Part shown: positions 36,306 to 47,806 of the stretch, in pieces
How positions within the stretch are numbered: position 1 is the first letter of the stretch
Layout of the letters: every line of letters starts with the position of its first letter
NCBI GenBank assembly: GCA_047495785.1
Contig: JBLDXI010000055.1
Span: forward strand, 1,736,001-1,800,000
Length of the DNA: 64,000 bases
From: Lepidodermella squamata
Lineage: Eukaryota; Gastrotricha
Direction of reading: 5' to 3'
Position numbers and translations under genes: made by a program
Notes under the pieces: generated by a model
Seen by the model: only the letters and a program-made list of their open reading frames with translations
The model's database searches: none
Told to the model about the DNA's origin: nothing

Positions 36306-39300
36306 TTAATAACGTAAATAACTAAAAGATCATTGAAGCCAAAAGGTTACATTCATCAAACAAGTCATACATGAAGCCAATTGGCTTTCTTCAAATGAAA
36401 CGAGAGAATCATAAATCGAGGTAATAAGACATGGGCAGACCGTTTGGGCTCAAGGACGAAAATATTATAATCTGGGGTCAATTGGGGAAAATCTTGGATC
36501 AAATGGTTTATAAAGAAATTGTACCGATTATACCAACCGATTAACGTAGAAACATGGGTTCAATTTTCATGTTTCTCTTTTTATAGCTACCGATGATTTC
36601 GAAGGATAGACGAATTTAAGAGCACAATCGGGAGTTACCCCACGGGAGCAGTGTTTTGCCTTGGTGTGGAACACATCAATACAATAATGAAATGAGAACC
36701 ATATAATATAAGATATTGCAATCCTACTGTGATTGATTGATGGATAACGTTTTTCCTTCGCAAATTCAACAACAAGAGCAGTGCTCTGTGAAGAATTCGA
36801 GTCGGATGTCAGATGAAATATTTCGGGCTATGCGCCAAGATGGAGAAATGTTCGCAGGCAGGTGGCTGTCTTCCGTGTGCCACAGGAAGACGTTCTGGAA
36901 CCTTCTTGATGTTCACTTCAAGGCTTCCCTTATGTGAAACTTGCGAGGAATGGGTCAGTAGCTTATCCAGAATCGAGGTGACCGCTTCAACGATGTGCAC
37001 TTGTTTATCTTGCATCAGCTGTGGCCAGGAGCGAGTAACTTAAGTCACTGATACTAAAACCGCAACATTAACGTAAATTTACGTGTTAGTACCCCAGAGA
37101 GAGGGTAACAAAAACTTAAATCCTAACTTCTATAATGGGATAAACGTCGGGGAAACTTGATCTGCTCTGACTCATAAGAGGGAGATGATCATTGAGTTGT
37201 CACCATTCTACTTTCGTTCATCATAAGCTTATCCAGGTAACTGCAAAAAGCAGCCAAGGCGTAGTTTTTTCACAATGCAAGTGGGCCTAAAGCTGCAGAC
37301 AAAAACACCAGGATGGGATAACGTCGCGATTTAACAAAAAATAGAGGCTATAGATATGACGTGTGCTACTTTAGAAAGCTACCAATAAAGAAGCCATCTT
37401 CAATCTACATGCAACCGAAGCGAACTTTATCATATGCTATATTTTCGAATTCTTTGTAGGAATAGCCTAAAACACCCAAAATGCAGAACAATAGCTAAGG
37501 TTTTTTACGAGTGGCAAGAAACTCTAAAAAACATTCTTAACATTACTGGTTTATGCCTAAAACACAAGCATCAATCTCTTTTGAGATGGGGATTATTAAG
37601 TATCTATGCGAAACCCGACAGAACGATTACCATTTCGCAAACGCATGAAGTCAAGAATGGTTGAGTTTAAGAACCAGCATTACGTTGACTCCCAACATGT
37701 CTAGTAATATTTTGTCGGTGATGATTCCGGCGCATACACCATCCGGTGAGGTATTTGCCGCCTTTTGAGGCACTAAAGCATTTAGCAGTCGCAATTCGCC
37801 ATCCGTTGCAGTCGCTTGCCCCTGGCGGACAGTTAGGTCGCTAGATCTGAGATAACTGCTAAATCAGGGAGCCTATGTCTCGATGCTGAGTAGCTTTGGT
37901 CTTTGTAAATGTCGATGATTTCAGCATGTGTGTCTCGTAAGTCTTTGGAAAGAACTTAAGGTAGAGTGGTAGATCTCGACCGAGGTGGGACGAGAATCGC
38001 CAGCTCGGAAATATAAGTCTATAGCCACCTGCGCTGATGGCTAGTTTTGAGGCAGATAGTTGAAGGTTGAAGAATGAGTCAAGAGAGGCTGTCTTCAGTC
38101 TTCAGCGCTGTTTAGCGACAGTCTAGGCTTAGAGGTCGACATCTGAGATGAAAGATGACTTGAGAGGAGAGAATGGTAAACCCCAGTGCTCGACGAAGCT
38201 CTCTTCTTTTATCAGCTTGTCTGCTTGATCTGATGTCAAGTCTCTTGCCTCGCAGTTGTCATGCCGGTAATATCAATAAATCTATTCAAGAAACGTTTCA
38301 AGATCATCACGTCTCTACCATACTATAAGTTCATTTCCTGCCAAATGGCAAAGTCAAAATGACATAAGTTTCACCGCATGTGGCTCATTGTCCATCGCTT
38401 TAGCCCAATGCCTATGGAATAGGGCAACACAAACACGATAGAAGATAGAAGAACGAGATTACAGCCATTTCCCACGATCAAGTCGCGATTTTTTCCAACT
38501 ACAAAGCAAAATTGAAGATGGTAACTAACGATAATTAAAAACATCGGATAACATTATTTGATAATTTGCAATGCGTTGATTAAAATTTGATGGCCGGTAT
38601 TTCTGAATGTTGTTTGAATCTTTTCCAAAAAAAGCTTATAAGCAGCAGCAGCTAAGTTTCAGCCGTCTGAAGAATTTTTTCGCCGAAGGCTAAAAAGCAG
38701 GACTGGTCTCATCCACCTGCAGTGGCGTTAATGAGCGTTTGCAACCAGTGTTCGTCGTTCACAATTGTAACTGTATGATATTCGATAGAGAATTGATGAT
38801 AAAAAACCGCTGGGCGCAAACATTCACCGCTACCACCATGCTGACGAAGCAAACAGCAAACGTTAGCCATTAGCTGACGTATTCTTAAGCTTTCTGCCAG
38901 GACTTTAATATTACATGTTATTGCTCTAGATACGCTTCAAGTTTGCATCACTGAAGTTTACAGGGTCTCATTAGATTCTCTGCCTTTCAATCAGCAATTA
39001 GCGCCGTCACTACTTGGTTAGGGCAGCCAGCGCCTGTGCCCAACCAGACCGCGACGTGGTCGCTTTCGGACTAGGGTCGTTACTCCGTTACTCGTTACGT
39101 CAGGACATGGAACTATTTATTGTCGTTGGTGGTGGATTGACTCCATGAATCCACAAGCACCATGACGAGTTAACTTTTTCAGTGTGATTTCGGATTCTTT
39201 GATGCATGTTGAAAGCGATTTCGGTATGATCAATATAATTCTCCATGGCAGCTCTACGCCGTCACGTGCGTTGACTGGGAAGTCACAAGTCACAGCGGGA

Positions 39301-39502
39301 TGTGTACTGTGTACACCAGTGTGATTCTTATTCATCAGCACACCTGTTTATTGCCAGGGTTCTCAATTTATTATTTTGAACGGTGTAATCAAGTGCCGGA
39401 AAATCCTTTTATGAGTGTTGGATTTATCTTTTTAGCTCGCTGTGATCACGAATTTTTTAATTTCAAGTAGATATTCATAAATATTTCTGTTCGTTATCAT
39501 TC
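36306..39502. other. Gene-free interval before SON
   Basis: About 3.2 kb. A minus-strand frame at 37015-36809 (with IVEAVTSILDKLL) is open but isolated and matches nothing I know. The rest shows no coding, RNA or repeat signature. An acceptor-like TTAATTTCAAG occurs 34 bp before the SON ATG. Confidence 0.4.
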
Positions 39503-41590
39503 ATGGCGGAGCAAGCCCCCGCAGTGGATCTCAAAAAAGTTCTGCGTGAACGCATGCTTTCCATGCTGGCCGAAAGCAAGGGCAGTGACAAAGCTGTTAC
39601 AGGGGCCACTGTCTCCGATGTTACGGAGAAGTCTCAATCACTGATTCCTAGTGCTCTCAGTTCTTTTCTAGATGAAAAACGCAAGCAGATTACAACATCA
39701 TGTGACTCGCCGTTTATCCAGTCAACAACTGTGCTGGAGGAGCAGAAACCGCGCCCGGTTGCAATTGCATTGCCTCAGCCTCGCGCTGAATCTCATGAAC
39801 AACCGGAAACAAGCTCTGTACACAAAGATTTAGCAGATCACAATGCAGTTGCAACTATCGAGAACCGTCCTGGTTTACCTAGCAAAGGTACAGATAAAAT
39901 GTCAAAGGCGCCCGACAAGAAGAGCAAGACTTCACCGATCAAAAAGTCCAAAGTTATCAAGGATAAGTCGAAAAAATCAGTAAAGCATGATTCATCTAAA
40001 TCTCGAAGTAAGTCTGAAACTAAAAAAAATGATTCGCATTCTCGTGATCGCAGCAAGGAGCGGAAACACAAAGAGCAGAAAAAACATAAACGGAAACGAA
40101 GTAAAAGCCGCAGCAGATCACCTGACAAACATCGTCATAGAAGCCGCGATCGCAGCGCTGAGCGGAGAAAGCCGAAAAGAGCGCACAAGTCCGGCACTGT
40201 AGACGACATAGATTTGGATCAACGTGAGCTCGAGAAAATTGTCAACGACATCGTGCACGTCAATCGAAAAAGATCTAGTGGTATCCCAGGCGGCTCTTCT
40301 TACTACCGTTCGACGTTTAAACGCCACCCGTCTCCTCCAACTCGCAAGGAGTTTCTCGAGTCACGGCGTCGGCAATTTGAACTTGCGACTGAATACTTCG
40401 AAAAATCTACCGGCAAGACTATTCGAATTGGCGTTCAATCAAAAGCAGAGTCAGCTGCACATAATTTATCAGGTGTTCTTCATAACAGCGGGAAAAAGAC
40501 ATTGAAAGAGCTGACTGGTGAGTTGTAAACATGTATTCATCCCGATTGTCAATTACTTCATAATTTTTCAGATTTTTGCCGACAAATCGCCGAAGAAAAG
40601 CTAAATGCTTCTGACGGTGACCAATACAGTGATGATGGCGAAGGTGGTCCGTCGCTGAAAAGAAACTCTTCAAATGCGATCAAAATGAATATTCGTGATT
40701 CGCGGGAGCTGAAGGCCAAAGATGCTCGAGAGCAGATGAAATCCATGTTTCCGGTTTCAACAGGCCTCGATCATATGGCCCGGGAGCGAGACACGAAGCC
40801 TGAAAACATCAACCCCGCTTTTCATCGCCTTATCCAGCGCCGGCTGGAAGCTGTCAAGGTGTTAGCTGATAACCCGAACGATTACAACGCACTACTAACC
40901 ATCGAAGAATGTGATCAGAAAATCGCGAAATGGGCTGCGAATCCTCAGGGCGTATTGGACCCTCAATTGTCAACTCCCTCGACGGCAACTGCCACCCCGG
41001 CCCCCGCCACTCAACCGGCTGTTTTGCATGGACCTTGCCTGCCAGACGGGGGCTATGCGCCGAACCCTCCGATTCCTCCTGTCGCCATTCCGTGGACAAC
41101 TAGTCAGTTGCCGTGGACAGCACACCCAGGTTACCTCCAGGCGATAGCGCAGTCTAAATTAGATATTGGCAAACGATTGTTGGAGAAACAAGGCTGGCGA
41201 GAAGGCTACGGTCTCGGTAAGGATCTGTCAGGCAATAAAGATCCAGTTCTCCCCGACGTAAAACTCGATCGCAAAGGTCTTTCTACCGAAATCGAGGAAG
41301 AATTGAAGCCAATTATCGCAAAAGCATTGGCCCTCCACGGCAAACATCCCGTTAGTATGCTGCAAGAAGTCTCGTCTCAGCGAAAGTGGGGTGCGCCCGA
41401 TTTCGAATTGGTGGAAGTTTTGGGGCCGCCTCATCGCCAAGCTTTTATCATGAAAGTGACACTAAATGGAGTCTCATATCAACCAACCTCGGCCTGCCCG
41501 ACGAAAAAAGAGGCAAAGGCCCTGGCAGCAACGCTGTGCCTGCAAACTCTTGGTCTATGGCGTGGACTTGCCGAGCCTTTGAAACAATAA
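39503..41590 (+). CDS. SON: SON-type splicing co-factor, full-length copy 1
   Basis: Exons 39503-40517 and 40572-41590 give 677 residues. The N-terminus is followed by a Lys-rich and then a long RS/RK region (RSRSPDKHRHRSRDRS). ELEKIVNDIVHVNRKRSS follows. The second exon has MFPVSTGLDH and a helical block (LTIEECDQKIAKWAANP). It is followed by a G-patch, GKRLLEKQGWREGYGLGKDL, and a C-terminal double-stranded RNA-binding domain starting GKHPVSMLQEVSSQRKWGAP and ending with KKEAKALAATLCLQTLGL. This order (RS region, FPVSSG block, G-patch, dsRBD) is that of vertebrate SON, a nuclear-speckle protein that helps splice weak introns. The protein is much shorter than human SON, which has long extra repeats. 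AATAAA is at 41658-41663. The second copy begins 159 bp after this stop. Confidence 0.93.
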
Positions 41591-41749
41591 AAGTGCTGTT
41601 ATTTTCTATTCCACTGTCGAAATGTCTTTTCAGCTGATTTGTTTTTCTAAAGTAAAAAATAAAATGGGAAACAATATTATATCACAAGCAGTTAATAATC
41701 TGTTCATTTATTCCTTCATAGTTATGTGTTTAAGTTGATTTGAAACGAC

Positions 41750-42881
41750 ATGTCTGGTGGGAAACCGATCAGGTCGATAGCGTCGGACCGAATATATGGC
41801 TTGGTCGATCCCGAGGAGCTCGAGAGGCGCCGGCGCCAACAGCAGGCTGAAGAAGCCCGCAGAATGGCAGAGCAGTACGCAATGCCGATGAAAAATTCTT
41901 ACCAGCAGCAGCAACAGCAACCACAATCAGTCTCCCTATTATCACTGATGTACCCTGTTTCGAGTGGCACTGATCACAAACGTGTCTTCGAAGCTCCGGG
42001 TCACGGGTCTTACTACCAGTCCCAACAGTACCAACAGCCATCAGTTCCAATTCAGGATCTGATAAACAGGCGACAAGATTTACTGAGGCAATCTTCCGAA
42101 GCGCCTAATAATTACCTGGTCCAATTGGCTCTTGAAGACTGTGAAGCTCAAATTGCTCAATGGGCGGCAATTAATCAGCAACACACCGATTATTCTGGCT
42201 CAACTGAGGGGTAAAGGAATTTGACTCACTATATTGAGTTGTGTTTATCTTTATGTAAAAAACAGAAGTAAAGCGCTCAATAAACGGCCTGAGGGAATGT
42301 CCCGCAAGCAGTTCAACAAAATGCAACCTTGGGTGAGAAAAGATTCACTGAGGAACGGACTGACCGTATCCGGCGGCGTTGGCAAGAAATTACTTTCGAA
42401 AATGGGCTGGCAAGAAGGATTCGGCTTGGGCCGAGTTGCAAGTGGCACTGCCGAGCCGGTTCTTCCCATCGTCCAGACTGACAGGCGCGGTTTAGGCGCA
42501 GACGGCGAGGCGACGAAAAGTTCATCGAGTGTCGTCTCCTCGTCTGGCAAGCATCCCGTTTCGGTGTTAATGGAACTTTGCCAGAAGAATCATTACGAAG
42601 CACCGGAATTCACAGAAATTCTCGCCGACGGGCCATCACATCGGCCTCATTTCATCATGAAAGTGACAGTCAACGGGATCGACTACCAGCCTACGAACGC
42701 GAGCTCGACTAAAAAGGATGCAAAAGCGATGGCTGCTATAGTGTGTTTGCGGGCTCTTGGCATGTTACAGTCGACGCCTACGACCTCAAATCCAGCAATG
42801 GAAATTGTCGCTAAACCTGTCACATCTCACGAAACAACGTCTTCACCCTCGACCTCGCAGCAACCATCGGCATCAACTTGA
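41750..42881 (+). CDS. SON paralogue, short copy 2 (no RS region)
   Basis: Exons 41750-42210 and 42266-42881 encode 358 residues. A short N-terminus (DRIYGLVDPEELERRRRQQQ, then a Gln run) replaces the RS region. Then come MYPVSSGTDHKR, the helical block (LALEDCEAQIAQWAAIN), YSGSTEG, a SON-specific segment MSRKQFNKMQPWVRKD, the G-patch (KKLLSKMGWQEGFGLG) and the dsRBD (GKHPVSVLMELCQKNHYEAP...KKDAKAMAAIVCLRALGM). A Ser/Thr/Pro tail follows. YSGSTEG and the QPWVRKD segment match human SON better than copy 1 does, which lacks them. AATAAA is at 42985-42990. The gene is tightly spaced after SON and could be co-transcribed. Both RNA-binding domains appear intact, so a functional protein is likely. 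Confidence 0.9.
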
Positions 42882-43010
42882 TTTTTGTTGCGAATTCGTA
42901 CTCACTACAACACGTCATTTCAAGCCATTCTCTTTATTGTTACGTGTTGAAACAGCAAATTTTTCTACATATATATATCTATTGAATAAAATGGATCATT
43001 TTCGGGTAAT

Positions 43011-44330
43011 TTATTGTTTTTGAATAATTGCCATTATCATTGAGCAGTTAACGCTAGCTATTCGAAGCCGAGGTTTTGCAGTGCGATGATCGAAACCTTG
43101 AATATTAGTAAATATTTCAATAACTGCGAGGTTAACAATATTGTAAATTTACCAGGTGAATGACAAGCGTGAGTCTCCCCGTAAGACGCGGTCAAAACAG
43201 CATCGGAGTTGTTCGGCACGTTTATCTCTATGTTCTTTTCTGAGACATTGACTCTCTTCAGTGGAAAAATGTTCTCATAAGCGTACTGAAAAATTGAAGA
43301 GCCTTGTAATTGAAAAAAACAATCATTTATGAAGACTTGCGTATTTATTTGGCGCTCCCATGTCTTCGATATGCCTAGCCGCGCTCAACAATCCAAACTT
43401 TCGATAGCGCATGAATTGAAAATCAACGAATGGCCATCGATAAGGCATCCCGGCGACGATGAAAGAGTTATTCGGATCGGTAGAATAGCATTTGACAATT
43501 TTCTTTTCGGGGAGATAATGCATCTGTATCTTTCCACCGTAAATATTAGCCGCTTTTTCTTGCATTAACCTTGCCCAACGCGAAACCTGCATTTCAATAA
43601 CATGTAAAATATTGCAATGAGGGATTAGTTTTCAGTTGAGTTAAATAACCTCGCCAGTACGGTGCACGGGCGTAGCAATCTTCATGACATTGTCCCACTG
43701 TGGAAATGAATTAATTTTGTTATAACGCTGGTGATGAGGTAACAATATCCTACCGGAAACATAGCGGCTTTCCCATCAGACACCACATATCCAAGAAGAG
43801 TTTCAGCGAAAATGAAGTACACCATTGCCAAATGCTCAGCAACATTGAGGCATAGTTTCGCGACCTCCAGCCTTAAAACGTGGAAATTAACATGCAATGT
43901 GAAAATTTGATTTTTCAATTCACATGAGCTGTTGCTCCTTCGGCGACATGGGACGAAAGTAATGGCGCAACGCTTCGTCGCGAATGGCGGTCGCAAGATC
44001 AGCCTTGCCGTTCCTAGCTGCTGACACCAGCAAATGCAGAGCGCTTCGGTTATCACTGTCATAATGAAGCCACCAGCACACATAGTCAAGATCAGGCTCC
44101 GAGAAAAAGCGGCGGCAACTGTCTAAATTTTCGAGTATCTGCAAAACCGAGGTCGATTTATATGAATCATCGAGGATCTTTGGCGACGGCGGAATGTCAG
44201 TGGAGTCGGACTGTCCGAACATTTTTAATATGAATATAATAAGTAACAGACTCGTCAAAACGAGGCCGGTTCTTATTCTGGTCATCAGCCTCTTCTTGGC
44301 CGCAGAGTCACGACTGTAATACCCAGTCAT
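43011..44330 (-). CDS. LicD/fukutin-like type II membrane protein, copy 1 (catalytic motif lost)
   Basis: Exons about 44330-43924, 43871-43754, 43697-43650, a long exon to about 43330, about 43270-43155 and about 43098-43011. An N-terminal signal anchor (TGLVLTSLLLIIFILKMFG) is followed by a stem and HYFRPMSPKEQQLM, the start of the conserved domain in this array. Where the other copies read LYGGTLIGYHRH and WDDDxDIALL, this one has FAETLLGYVVSD and WDNVMKIA. The acidic metal-binding triad is therefore missing. Downstream are YRWPFVDFQFM and a late segment IFPLKRVNVSE..INVPNN, then FDHR. It is probably a diverged, perhaps non-enzymatic member. The 3' end abuts the end of SON copy 2 on the other strand. 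Confidence 0.75.
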
Positions 44331-45860
44331 TTAAAATAGCAATGTTGGAAATGATCGACCCAAAACCACACCGAAATTGATTGTTTCGGCTATACTCAGT
44401 GATCTATGAAGAGGCCTGCAATGAACAATCAGTAGGCAGGTCACAGGCTATGTTTACCTGGAAAGAAAATCATGCGCGAAAACGGGTAATTTGCCTTGTA
44501 AACATCGAAGGCACAGCAGCAGAGCATGCGCTACGCTTGGTCTCGGTTGGAATCGTGATTTTTGCCGCTTTGCAATATAGATAAATAAATCACGCTCTTC
44601 TTCTATTGTTTATTGTAATATTTGCAGCAAAGGTAATTAATAATTTACTCATACATGGCTTTTCACTTTTATTTTTACGATCGATACATGTCACGATGCT
44701 GCACGGCTAACACTTTTCTACCGCTGACAGTTAAATACCGCGCTCAGGGCCCAATCGACAATCGCAGATAAATGGGTACCTCACTTAAAATTATGATGTT
44801 ACCCCCTTCTTTCCATGGACCATCTGTTATCACGCAGCTTCTAATGTGTTCAGCATCATTTCAATCCATTCCCAGTCATCACCATTCACGGACTAAAATG
44901 AGAAACGGCTGGGCAAATTTTGTGCTTCGCTATAAAATTGCTGATGAAATTTATGCATCGACGAAGAGATTTTGACTGTGCTAATTATCGGGGTCAAAGT
45001 CAATTCGCTAATACCATAAAATGCAACTCAGCCAGCGGTGCCAAAATGCGATAGATGACTCGTGCCGATTTCAGTTGTGTCTAGACGCCGTTTAAAACTT
45101 CAAAACACCGGTGATACGATTGAACAAATAAATCCAACTCGTGACTCGTGCCTCAAAAATGTTGCCAATTATTGCAAAATATGGTGTAAATAAAAAGACT
45201 GCAAATAAAAAAACTTGAAAGTGCCAGAAATGCCGTTCGCAAAATTAACCAATATTCGTAGGCAGAGCCTAATTCACTTATAGTATCAAAATATAATAAA
45301 TCAATCCTTATAAGACTTCACAATTGTACGATGGAGACGAAAGATTAAAAATCACGGATGTGCCTGCGATTGTTACATGACATTGCCGAAGTTGTCCGTC
45401 TATTTTTAGTGCAGCTCGCATTCAGATGGTCTGGAAAAGACAAATAAATACTGTGTCCACCGCCAACAGACACACACTGCGGAATGACTGCAATTCTTTG
45501 TTGATGCTTTTATTAGCTGTCGAAATTTATTTTCGTCTACTACAAACGTATAGTTATGAATAGCGTCTATTTTTTGCCCGGCGACTGGTATCGGGATGTG
45601 TTATTCGCGGCGGCGTGTTGCCTAAAAATAGAACCGATTGCTAAATTTAGATTGCAGCACGCCAAATATAGCGTACTTGCAAAATCAAGTGATTTTATGC
45701 TGGCCAGAACCTATCAAAACAAATTTTTTTATACGCGGCGGTTCTAGAATTTTGTCTTTTCCCACGCGTCGTTCTACAGGCCGCAATGCCACCTTGTTTT
45801 TCAAAACATTTAACTCCACGCTCCAGTCAATCAGCTACCCGTTTTTCATTTAGACCTGCG
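44331..45860. other. Divergent intergenic region (LicD copy 1 / SON copy 3)
   Basis: About 1.5 kb, with both neighbours transcribed outward. No gene or repeat recognised. A TTTTTCATTTAG acceptor-like sequence occurs 9 bp before the proposed SON copy 3 start. Confidence 0.35.
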
Positions 45861-47512
45861 ATGTTACAAAGTTGCGCTGTTACTACTTGTAGTTGTATTA
45901 CAAGCCTTAGTTGCTTCGAACTGGGCAGTTTCGCCGACGGCATTTCTCGGCCGAAGCTGCATGCCGACAATGCCGCCGCCGCTGACCGCTCATCTCGGCC
46001 GGTGTCCAGCGACAATTGCGACTGCGATGACGCTGATGAAGCGGAATCTATCGTTCATTCTCCGACATCGGGTGGTGTTAATTACGCCACACTAGGGATG
46101 AGTGATCGCCTTGCGGAAATCAGCTCTAGACAACAACGCTTCATCAAAGGAATTTTTCAAAGTCGCAGTTCCTATTCACAATCGATGAAGACAGTGCAAA
46201 ACAACCATCGACAACACAGTGTTTCTACCCAGTTTCCAGTCTCCAGTGGTGAGATGCATCAGCGGCTATTGGAAATTGGAGGTGATTTGGCAATTCAGCA
46301 TCAGCAACTGCTGACAACATCCATCAGTGTGGTGCAGCCGGCGGTGCCTGTTCAAGAACTCATAATTCGGCGTAGCAAGCTACGTCGCCTCGCCGCCGAA
46401 TCGCCTCAAAATTATCTCACCCAATTAGCCCTTGAAGACTGCGAAACTCAGATAAATCAATGGGCTCTTGGTAATCGTGTTCCTGGCATTTTTTATGGTT
46501 CAACAGATTCTCCTGTGTGCAGCAACAGAGGTGTACGCACTTTCGAACAAATCGAAGCCGAAGCTCTTCCTGATAGTTTTTCGCGCAAACAATTCATTAA
46601 AAATCAGCCATGGGTCACAAGAGTATGCTTTTCATGTTCAATAATTTACGGGATTTTTTCATAATTTCATTGCAGAAAAGTTTAACCGCGGGCTCTAGAA
46701 TCGAATCTGGAATAGGGAAGCTACTTTTGGAGAAGCAGGGCTGGCATGAAGGCAGTGGTCTCGGCAAACAGGCTAACGGACCTTTGCACCCGGTGATTTT
46801 ACCGGAGAATTTTCGAAGCACCGGTCGGCGTGGTTTAGCGGCTGAAGGCGAGGTCATCGCGCAGTCATCATCGCCGCAAGTCGACAGCCCGCGGCCATCG
46901 TCACCAGGAAGCAATATTGATACGAAACTGACCAGAAGCAGCCACGTATGTAAGCATCCAGTCACGGAGCTGACAAAATACTGCGCCAAAAAACATTACC
47001 AACCACCCGAATTTATCGAAATATGCTCATCCGGCCCGGCGCATCGACCTCAATTTTTATTCAAAGTAAGATTTTCTTATTCTTAAATTCCGGAGAGAAA
47101 ATTCCGCTAATATAATGGCGCGATACAATATGAATGAATATTTTTTTCCTTTCTAAAGAAAAAATTTAGACGCACGCCAAGAAAAGGCATAACTTTTTCA
47201 TGCAGTTGTACAATAATAATTACGAAAAAACCGTTGCTTTTCTAAAAATTCCGTTTCGTACTTTTCTTGGCGTGCGTTTCAACTGATGAACATCGCAGTT
47301 TAGTATTTACGTGAATTTTATTCCAAAATTAGGTTCGAGTCAATGATATGGAGTTCCAAGCATCTCAGTCTTACGCATCGAAACGCGACGCAAAAAAAGA
47401 TGCTGCAGCCAGGTGTCTACAAAGCCTTGGTTTATGGTCGTCAGATGACATTTTGCGTCAATTCGTTGGCCAAAAATGGCTACCGGCGTCCAGCAACGAA
47501 TCAAACGGGTGA
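45861..47512 (+). CDS. SON paralogue, copy 3 (no RS region)
   Basis: Exons 45861-46622, 46676-47065 and 47333-47512 give 443 residues. An in-frame ATG at 45786 is possible, but 45861 is preferred because a strong acceptor-like sequence lies just before it. Conserved blocks are TQFPVSSGEMHQR, LALEDCETQINQWALGN, FYGSTDSP, FSRKQFIKNQPWV, the G-patch (GKLLLEKQGWHEGSGLGKQ) and a dsRBD split by a 267-nt intron (CKHPVTELTKYCAKKHYQPP, then KKDAAARCLQSLGLWS). It is most like copy 2 in layout but clearly diverged, with an unrelated Ser/Asp/Cys-rich N-terminus. The intron holds a small inverted repeat. The third exon lies beyond the apparent end of the frame and is easily missed. Probably functional as RNA-binding protein; role not known. 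Confidence 0.85.
47170..47277. repeat. Short inverted repeat inside the SON copy 3 intron
   Basis: ACGCACGCCAAGAAAAG at 47170-47186 and its exact reverse complement at 47261-47277, with a 74-nt spacer. This is the structure of a small MITE. It makes this intron (267 nt) about five times longer than the others. Confidence 0.6.
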
Positions 47513-47806
47513 CATTGGCCCGACTGCGTCATATAATTAGATGGCAACTGAATTTACTGATTAAGATATATATTTAGCAGATTATGTCTGTCTTTCCCGT
47601 CTTGCGAATAACAATTGTTAATGTTGTGATATGCGAGACAAAAAAAACACGCGACTGCGGAAAACTGCGTCTTTTTTTTCTATGGGTGAAATAACTCTCA
47701 ATAACTCTCTAAAAATAGAAGTCAACTATGCGGTAAACATCTTTTTTACTCGTGTTCCAACTTCTATACATGAATGAAAGATCTGGGTGGCTTGCCAAAT
47801 ATCTAG

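Noticed and set aside
36809-37015. Minus-strand frame with IVEAVTSILDKLL helix
   Set aside because: Looks mildly protein-like, but no adjoining exon or known family could be found.
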